A stretch of DNA of 48,307 nucleotides, from NCBI GenBank assembly GCA_903933815.1, contig CAIZLN010000108.1:1-48307 (forward strand), read 5' to 3'. This DNA is from an uncultured Solirubrobacterales bacterium (GTDB lineage Bacteria; Actinomycetota; Thermoleophilia; Solirubrobacterales; 70-9). Each line of letters opens with the position of its first letter. Positions within the stretch are counted from its first letter, which is position 1. This document shows, one piece after another, positions 40,096-46,212 of the stretch. The position numbers and the translations under genes were made by a program. Under the pieces are notes generated by a model, which saw nothing but the letters and a program-made list of their open reading frames with translations, was not told the DNA's origin and did not search any database.

Positions 40096-41994
40096 ATGTT
40101 GGCCTTGAAAATAACGCTTGTCGCCCTGCTCTTCGCTGCGACCGCCGTCACTACCGCATCTTCCAGGCTGCAGAGCCCGGTAGATGCGGACGGAAGCTAC
40201 CTGCCCCGGGTGACGATTCTGGTCGTCTCACAGCCGGTGGTGCCAGAGGATTTCGCCTGGATCGAGGGTGCTGCTGTGGGGCTTATGAACCCGGCCCTTG
40301 GCGAGGCAGGGCCGCGGCAGACCTGGCTCGATGTAAGCCAGGGTGCAAGAGCGTTTGACACAAAATACGACACATCGTTGAACACAGTGTCAGCAACTAC
40401 CCCGTTCGTCTCCGGGTGGGACCGGGTCCTCAAGCGGGCCGAGGAAACCGGGGCTGATCTGCGACCCGGCCTGCTGGGTTCCGTGCTGCGTCGCAACGGC
40501 TATGTTCCGACTGTCTCTGAGGCGTCTGGGGCGGGCGATCCGGCTTCGCTGGCCCTGGTCAACCGGAGCGGCAGATTGACCGCGGCTCCGGCGGGTTGTC
40601 CAGGTCGAACCTGTGGCATCCCGGTGACGATTTCGACGGTCAGCCTTGATCGGGCAGCAGAGCTCTCCCGGCACCGGACCCGAGGTGAGCTGCTGATCGT
40701 CATTGAGAGGCCTCCCGCCGCCAGTGGGGAGCAACTCGCCATAGCGGTCGCCGGGCCGGGCTTTGCCGGAATGCTTCGCTCGGCCAGCACCCGGACACCG
40801 GGTTACGTTCTCAGCACGGATGTCGCCCCGACCGTCCTCGGCCACTTCGGGATCGGTGCTCCTCCAGCGATGAGCGGTCTGCGGATTGAATCCGGCGGCC
40901 GGGTGGATTTTCAATCTCTCGCCGAACTCGAGGGTCGCTACCGACAGGTCGGTGAGAGCCGAGGAACTGCGCTGCTGATCCCCTTGCTTGTCTGGTTTCT
41001 GGTCGCCGGAACGATTGTGGTGATCGGTCGGGGGCGGTATGCCACTCTGGCGCTCGGATCTCTCTGCCTGGCAGTAATTCTCTTGCCGGCCGTGCTCCTC
41101 CTGACGGCTTCGCTTTCACCGACGATCGGACTGGAGTCAGCTGTGGCCGCGCTGCTGCCAGTCGTTGCGGCACTGTTGCTGCTCAGGTTCACCCCCGGCT
41201 GGCGGGCACTGGCGATCGCCTGTGCCATTACCGTCTTCGCCTACGGCGTTGACCTGGTGGGTGGATTCGACCTGACTCCGAAGGCTGTCATCGGCCCGAA
41301 CCCAGGTCTGGGAGCAAGGTTTTACGGCATCGGCAACGAGCTTGAGTCAACCCTGATGGTGCTCACCTCGATTGGCACAGGTGCTGCTCTTCAGGCCTGG
41401 GGCCAGGGGCTCAGACCCGCGCGTCAGGCCGGAGCCTTTCTGCTCGCCGGACTGCTCGGAACCGTGATTTTTGCTTCAGGCCGTTTCGGTGCGGATGTTG
41501 GCGCCGCGATCATTTTTCCGGTGGCCGCCGTGGTTGGCGCCGCCGTGGTTGTCGGAAAGCCTCGACTGATCTGGCTCGGACTTGCCGCTTCCGGGGTCGC
41601 TCTCGCCCTGCTGGCCGCGATTGACATAGCCACCGGCTCCGAGACGCATTTCGTCAGATCGGTATTCGAAGGAGGCTCCGGGGACTCGGCCTTCGATGTA
41701 ATCAGGCACAGGCTCGGCTCGACCGTGGAGAGTTTCACCAGGCTTTCGCGTCTGCCCGTGACCCTGGTGTCGCTGGCTCTGATTGTCTTTGCCTGGATCA
41801 GGCGCGATCGCCTCGAGGAAATGCTCAAACCCACCCCCGGTTTCCGCGCCGGACTCATAGCGGCCGCTGCCGGATCACTGATCGGTGCGATCAGTAATGA
41901 CTCCGGTGCTCTGTTCATTCAGGTCGGAGTGCTGGGGATCGGGATCGCAATCCTGTTCGCATGGACGCTGCGTTCGGAAAAATCCGCCCACTGA
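40096..41994 (+). CDS. Polytopic membrane protein with a phosphatase-like ectodomain
   Basis: This 632-residue protein has an N-terminal signal/anchor (LALKITLVALLFAATAVTTA), an external region of about 250 residues and ten or eleven membrane helices. The external part ends in YVLSTDVAPTVLGHFGIGAPPAMSG. This matches the C-terminal pattern of alkaline-phosphatase-superfamily domains (TD-APT-L--LG), but the N-terminal metal-binding motif (a Val-Asp-Gly type) is not apparent. The catalytic status is therefore doubtful. The loop GARFYGIGNELESTL is conserved-looking. ATG at 40096 is chosen; the frame extends upstream antisense to other genes, and ATG 40048 is a possible alternative. It lies 16 bases before the PimA-like fusion gene and probably works with it on envelope lipids. 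Confidence 0.72.
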   Translation: MLALKITLVALLFAATAVTTASSRLQSPVDADGSYLPRVTILVVSQPVVPEDFAWIEGAAVGLMNPALGEAGPRQTWLDVSQGARAFDTKYDTSLNTVSATTPFVSGWDRVLKRAEETGADLRPGLLGSVLRRNGYVPTVSEASGAGDPASLALVNRSGRLTAAPAGCPGRTCGIPVTISTVSLDRAAELSRHRTRGELLIVIERPPAASGEQLAIAVAGPGFAGMLRSASTRTPGYVLSTDVAPTVLGHFGIGAPPAMSGLRIESGGRVDFQSLAELEGRYRQVGESRGTALLIPLLVWFLVAGTIVVIGRGRYATLALGSLCLAVILLPAVLLLTASLSPTIGLESAVAALLPVVAALLLLRFTPGWRALAIACAITVFAYGVDLVGGFDLTPKAVIGPNPGLGARFYGIGNELESTLMVLTSIGTGAALQAWGQGLRPARQAGAFLLAGLLGTVIFASGRFGADVGAAIIFPVAAVVGAAVVVGKPRLIWLGLAASGVALALLAAIDIATGSETHFVRSVFEGGSGDSAFDVIRHRLGSTVESFTRLSRLPVTLVSLALIVFAWIRRDRLEEMLKPTPGFRAGLIAAAAGSLIGAISNDSGALFIQVGVLGIGIAILFAWTLRSEKSAH

Positions 41995-41996
41995 GT

Positions 41997-42002
41997 TATG
42001 CT
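41997..42002 (+). promoter_or_regulatory. Candidate -10 box before the glycosyltransferase fusion gene
   Basis: TATGCT fits TANNNT and lies eight bases before GTG 42011, just after the stop of the preceding gene. No ribosome-binding site is seen between. Confidence 0.3.
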
Positions 42003-42010
42003 GATGGTTC

Positions 42011-44338
42011 GTGCGAATCGCCCTCGTCAGCCCGTATTCTTGGACGTACCGGGGTGGAGTGAACGGACACATCGAGGCTCTGGCCGAGGAGTTCATCGCC
42101 CGCGGCCATTACGTTCGTGTCATTGCTCCGCTTGATCCCGCCGACCGATTTTCCAAGCTGCTCCATCGGGCTCCTGCCGAAGCGGTCGAGATTCCCGACT
42201 ATCTGATCCCGGTGGGGCGCTCGGTAGGAATCGGCTCCAACGGCTCGATTTCAAACATCTCGGTCTTTCCCGAGGCAGTTCGCGCTACCCGGAGGGCTAT
42301 CGAGGAAGGCAACTTCGATGTTGTCCATCTGCATGAGCCGAGCACACCGGTTAACGGATGGGACACCTGCCTTTCATCGGATGTTCCGTTGGTCGGCACA
42401 TTCCATGCGTACGCAACCAGGCCCGTTCCTCACCGGATAGCGGCCATGGCCGGCGCGCGCCGGGTGCTGAATCGCCTGTCAGCAAGAATCGCAGTCTCGG
42501 AAGCAGCCGCCTGGACCGGCCGACGCTGGTACGGCGGCAACTTCACCATCATCCCTAACGGAGTTGATACTGAGGCCGCACCCGCCGGGCCGAAGCCCGA
42601 ATCCGATCATCTCAGGGTCCTTTTTGTCGGGCGCACCGAAGAGCGGAAGGGTCTGCCCGTACTGCTGCGGGCCTTTGAGGGCCTGCTCAAACATGACATT
42701 CCGGCCCGTCTTGCGATTGTCGGATCTGATGCCGGTGATGTTCGGAGGCTGATCGCCCATACCGACATCGAAGGCCAGCTTGATCTTCACGGCCGGGTCT
42801 CAGGGGAAGAGCTCTGGGGCCACCTCCACGAGGCCGACCTTCTCTGCGCTCCGTCGCTTTCCGGGGAGAGTTTCGGAATGGTCCTGACGGAGGCATTTGC
42901 CGCCGGAACTCCAGTGATCGCCTCCGACATTGCCGGCTACCGCGACGTCGTCAGCAACTGGCATGACGGGGTCCTCGTGCCCGCGGCCGATCCCCAGAGG
43001 CTGGCCGAAGAGCTCCAGCGGGCTCACCACGAACCCGAGCGGCTGCTACGGATGGGCGTTGCCGCCCGTGAGAGTGCCCGCCGCTTTGCCTGGCCCAGCG
43101 TCGCCGACCGGGTATCCGAGGTCTATGAACGGGCGATCGAAATCCCCGAGCCGACGACGGGGGCAGGCCGGCTCAGGCGCCGCTTCGGTGTGGTCCCCAG
43201 CGACGGCCTGCCTCGCCAGAGGGCGCAGCGTCTGGCGTCGATCGATCCCGAACCGGTAGTCGGCCGCAGCCGCTTTCGCCGGCTCCGAAAGTTCGGACTC
43301 TTCGCAGTCGGCGTGATCGGAGTGGGCATGGCCATCCTTGCCGCCCAGAAGATTGGCGTCGACCGGGTAGCAGGGGCGATGGTTCGCTCCGACCTTAGCT
43401 GGGTCTTCGTCGCGCTCGGGCTGATGGGTTTCTCACTCTTCGTGAGAGCTCAGTCCTGGTACTACATAACCAGAGCGGCCATGCCAGGGGTCAAGCTCCG
43501 TCGCAGGGATTTCGCTTCAGCGACAATGATCGGCGTGCTGATGTCGGCGACCCTGCCGGCCCGTCTCGGGGAGCCAGCAAGGGCGCTGGCTCTTTCCCGG
43601 CATACCGGCAGGGCCAAGGACAGCCTTCCGGTGGTGGTCGGGACACTGGTCTCCCAGACGATGTTCAACCTCTTTGCGCTACTGCTGCTGGGCGTGATCA
43701 TCGTGGCCAGCACGGATCTCTTTCACAACAGCAGCAAGACGATCTTCACCTTCAGCCTGATCCCGCTTGCGCTGCTCATGGCGGTGATCGTGCTGCCGTC
43801 AATCCTTCGAAAACAGGGGGGCAGCCGACTTGGCAAGGTGAGCGGTGCGATTCATTCGGCGCTGGTTCAGGTCCGTTCGGGTCTTGCTGTTTTCAGGCAG
43901 CCGCGACTCGGGATTCCGGCGCTGATCCTCCAGACATCGGCCTGGGCGATCCAGCTGGCTTCATGCTGGGCGCTGATGTTCGCGCTCGGGCTGGAGGCTC
44001 AGGCCGGTCTCGGTGCTTCCGCAGCGGTGCTCTTCGCGGTCAACGTGACCGCTGTCGTTCCGGCGACACCTTCGAACGTGGGCATCTTCCAGCTGGCCGT
44101 AATCAGCGTGCTCACGACGGGCTGGGGGATTTCGGCTTCCGATGCCCTGGCATACGGCGTGATCCTTCAGGCGGTTGAAATAGCGACCGCAGTGGGTCTC
44201 GGTGTGCCCGCCCTGTTCAGGGAGGGACTCACCTGGAGCGACCTGCGCCTGCAGGCAATCGCCACAGCCCCGGTCGAGCTGGGTGCCAAGCCGCCTCGAC
44301 CCGAGCAGCGTGAATCACTGCCCGACGTGGTCCGCTGA
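42011..44338 (+). CDS. PimA-like GT4 glycosyltransferase fused to a UPF0104/LPG-synthase-like membrane domain
   Basis: This is a 775-residue two-domain protein. Residues 1-375 form a GT4 (GT-B) glycosyltransferase resembling the phosphatidylinositol mannosyltransferase PimA: start RIALVSPYSWTYRGGV, VVHLHEPSTP, PNGVD, VGRTEERKG and the E-x7-E motif in GESFGMVLTEAFAAGTP. A basic linker (about 375-428) follows. Residues 430-745 carry about eight membrane helices with the UPF0104 signatures LPARLGEPARA and VVPATPSNVGIFQLA. That family includes lysyl-phosphatidylglycerol synthase membrane parts and putative flippases. The fusion suggests that a mannosylated or otherwise glycosylated lipid is made and moved across the membrane by one polypeptide. 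The start is GTG. Confidence 0.88.
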   Translation: MRIALVSPYSWTYRGGVNGHIEALAEEFIARGHYVRVIAPLDPADRFSKLLHRAPAEAVEIPDYLIPVGRSVGIGSNGSISNISVFPEAVRATRRAIEEGNFDVVHLHEPSTPVNGWDTCLSSDVPLVGTFHAYATRPVPHRIAAMAGARRVLNRLSARIAVSEAAAWTGRRWYGGNFTIIPNGVDTEAAPAGPKPESDHLRVLFVGRTEERKGLPVLLRAFEGLLKHDIPARLAIVGSDAGDVRRLIAHTDIEGQLDLHGRVSGEELWGHLHEADLLCAPSLSGESFGMVLTEAFAAGTPVIASDIAGYRDVVSNWHDGVLVPAADPQRLAEELQRAHHEPERLLRMGVAARESARRFAWPSVADRVSEVYERAIEIPEPTTGAGRLRRRFGVVPSDGLPRQRAQRLASIDPEPVVGRSRFRRLRKFGLFAVGVIGVGMAILAAQKIGVDRVAGAMVRSDLSWVFVALGLMGFSLFVRAQSWYYITRAAMPGVKLRRRDFASATMIGVLMSATLPARLGEPARALALSRHTGRAKDSLPVVVGTLVSQTMFNLFALLLLGVIIVASTDLFHNSSKTIFTFSLIPLALLMAVIVLPSILRKQGGSRLGKVSGAIHSALVQVRSGLAVFRQPRLGIPALILQTSAWAIQLASCWALMFALGLEAQAGLGASAAVLFAVNVTAVVPATPSNVGIFQLAVISVLTTGWGISASDALAYGVILQAVEIATAVGLGVPALFREGLTWSDLRLQAIATAPVELGAKPPRPEQRESLPDVVR

Positions 44339-45444
44339 CCGCGCTCGGCTACGACACTCGCTGTCTGCTTCACGACAACGGTTCGATGGTTGTTGACCGA
44401 CGGGCGGTCGGCTGGATCGAGGTCGAACATGCTGAAAACGCCAGACGGATCGAGCGGGCCCATGCGGTGCTGGCGGCATCGGGCACCCTCGATCGGCTCG
44501 AGGTCCTGCCGACCCGGGAGGCTACGGTCGACGAACTTCTGCTCGTCCATACCGAGCAGCATGTCGAGCGCATCACCCGGGCTTCCGAGGCGGCAGAGGC
44601 CACCATTGGATCCGGGCATCCGGAAGTCCTGAACGCCGGGCCTGAAGCCAGGGTCGGGCCGGGATCCCTTCAGGCCGCCCTGATCGCCGCGGGGACGGCG
44701 ATCGAGGCTGCAGACCATGCCCTTTCCCGGGGAGGAAGTGCATATTCGCTCACCCGTCCTCCCGGGCACCACGCCTCGGCCGGGCAGGCGATGGGATTTT
44801 GTCTCTTCAACAGCGCCGCGTTGGCGGTCCGCCACGCCCAGCGTGCACATGGGGTCGAACGGGTCGCCGTGCTCGACTGGGATGTCCACCACGGCAATGG
44901 AACACAGGCAGTTTTCTACGATGACCCCGGGGTGCTCTTCATCTCGCTCCACCAGGATGGGCTCTATCCGGCTGACGAAGGCCGGGTCACCGAGCGGGGG
45001 GCAGGCGAGGGCGTCGGGGCCAACCTCAATGTTCCCCTGCCTGCCGGTACCGGAAACGCCGGTTACCTGAAGGCACTTGGAGAAGTGGCGCTACCGGCGA
45101 TCTCGGGCTTCAACCCGGACCTGATCGTACTCTCGAGCGGGCAGGATGCCGGTGCCTGTGACCCGCTGGGCCGGATGAGCGTCACGGCCGAGGGCTTCCG
45201 GGCGATGACGGCAGGCCTCGTCTCACTCGCGGAGGCTGAGTGTGACGGCCGGATCGTGGCCATTCAGGAAGGCGGTTACAGCCTCGACCACATGCCGTTC
45301 TGTGTGCTGGCCACGGTCGAGGCGCTCGCGGGGCTCAAACCTTCCCTGACCGAAGATCCGGTCGAGATGGACATACCGACCGAAATCACCAAGCATGAAG
45401 TTGAAGCTATCCGCAACGCCGCCAGCGCCGCCCGTCTCACCTGA
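44335..45444 (+). CDS. Histone deacetylase/AcuC/amidohydrolase family protein with probable CTG start
   Basis: This is a zinc-dependent deacetylase-fold enzyme that hydrolyses acetyl-lysine or acetyl-polyamine amides. Numbered from the ATG at 44386, the catalytic pair is His128-His129 in RPPGHHA. Zinc ligands are Asp166 and His168 in DWDVHHGNGT and Asp254 in SGQDAGACDP; the catalytic Tyr is in EGGYS. That ATG gives 352 residues but drops the family's first strand. The in-frame bases upstream encode LGYDTRCLLHDNGS, matching the conserved Y-D-x-R-x-L-x-H-D-x-G start. No ATG, GTG or TTG lies between the stop codon at 44311 and 44386. CTG 44335 overlaps the previous stop as CTGA and is the best candidate. 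Confidence 0.88.
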   Translation: MTALGYDTRCLLHDNGSMVVDRRAVGWIEVEHAENARRIERAHAVLAASGTLDRLEVLPTREATVDELLLVHTEQHVERITRASEAAEATIGSGHPEVLNAGPEARVGPGSLQAALIAAGTAIEAADHALSRGGSAYSLTRPPGHHASAGQAMGFCLFNSAALAVRHAQRAHGVERVAVLDWDVHHGNGTQAVFYDDPGVLFISLHQDGLYPADEGRVTERGAGEGVGANLNVPLPAGTGNAGYLKALGEVALPAISGFNPDLIVLSSGQDAGACDPLGRMSVTAEGFRAMTAGLVSLAEAECDGRIVAIQEGGYSLDHMPFCVLATVEALAGLKPSLTEDPVEMDIPTEITKHEVEAIRNAASAARLT

Positions 45445-45459
45445 GCGGTACCCGCTCTT

Positions 45460-45489
45460 TCAGGGTGAGGACGCTCGCTGGCACCCTGA
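45460..45489 (+). terminator. Inverted repeat after the deacetylase gene
   Basis: TCAGGGTG (45460-45467) and CACCCTGA (45482-45489) are perfect 8-base complements with a 14-base loop, 15 bases after the deacetylase stop. It is followed within 20 bases by the next gene's -10-like box. There is no U-tract. Confidence 0.45.
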
Positions 45490-45509
45490 CAATCCTGTCT
45501 GGCCACGAC

Positions 45510-45515
45510 TAGGAT
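45510..45515 (+). promoter_or_regulatory. Candidate -10 box of a leaderless methyltransferase mRNA
   Basis: TAGGAT lies six bases before the ATG at 45522, placing the expected start of transcription on the A of the start codon. There is no ribosome-binding site. Confidence 0.4.
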
Positions 45516-45521
45516 CGCCGG

Positions 45522-46199
45522 ATGCCAGGAGCCATAAAGAAGTTCAACCAGCACGCTGCCACCTATGACGCAGCCCGCCGCCGGCTCATCCCTTCCTTTG
45601 ACGAGTTTTACGGCGCAACTGTCGAGGCAGTAGCCCTGGCAGGCACCTCTCCGAAGCGCATTCTGGATCTGGGAGCCGGCACCGGGATACTTTCGGCGAT
45701 GGTCCTGGACGCTTACCCCGAGTCGAAAGTAACTCTCCTTGACGGAGCCTCGCTGATGCTTGACCAGGCCCGCAGGATGATCGACTCAGACCGGGCTGAT
45801 TTCATTGAGGCCGATATGTACGGCCCGCTTCCGGACGGACCCTGGGACGCCGTGGTTTCTGCCCTGGCGATTCACCACATGACCGATGAGGGCAAGCGCC
45901 ATGTGTTCGGGGAGGTCTTTCGGGTTCTCCGGCCAGCGGGGATCTTCGCCAACTCCGAGCATGTCCTCGGTCCGACCCCTTTCATCGATGCCGAGTACCG
46001 CCGCTGGCATGAGGCCGAAGCCAGGAAAGCGGGCATCGACGACAGGGAGTGGGCCGCCGCTGAAGATCGCATGACCGCGGACTATCTCCGTCCGCTGCCT
46101 GATCAGCTCGAATGGCTCACCGAGATCGGGTTTGAAGATGTCGACTGCCTGTTCAGGAACCGCGGCGTTGCCGTCATGTTTGCCCGCAGGCCTTCCTGA
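45522..46199 (+). CDS. Class I SAM-dependent methyltransferase
   Basis: This 225-residue methyltransferase has a Rossmann fold. Motif I ILDLGAGTGILS binds S-adenosylmethionine, the acidic end of strand 2 is VTLLDGAS, and motif IV reads WDAVVSALAIHHM. An N-terminal helix FNQHAATYDAARRRLIPSFDEFY is typical of UbiE/COQ5-like and small-molecule methyltransferases. The substrate cannot be inferred. It appears to be transcribed alone from a leaderless promoter and converges with metH, 13 bases away. Its co-location with methionine synthase may be chance. Confidence 0.85.
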   Translation: MPGAIKKFNQHAATYDAARRRLIPSFDEFYGATVEAVALAGTSPKRILDLGAGTGILSAMVLDAYPESKVTLLDGASLMLDQARRMIDSDRADFIEADMYGPLPDGPWDAVVSALAIHHMTDEGKRHVFGEVFRVLRPAGIFANSEHVLGPTPFIDAEYRRWHEAEARKAGIDDREWAAAEDRMTADYLRPLPDQLEWLTEIGFEDVDCLFRNRGVAVMFARRPS

Positions 46200-46212
46200 C
46201 CGGGCGCCAGGA

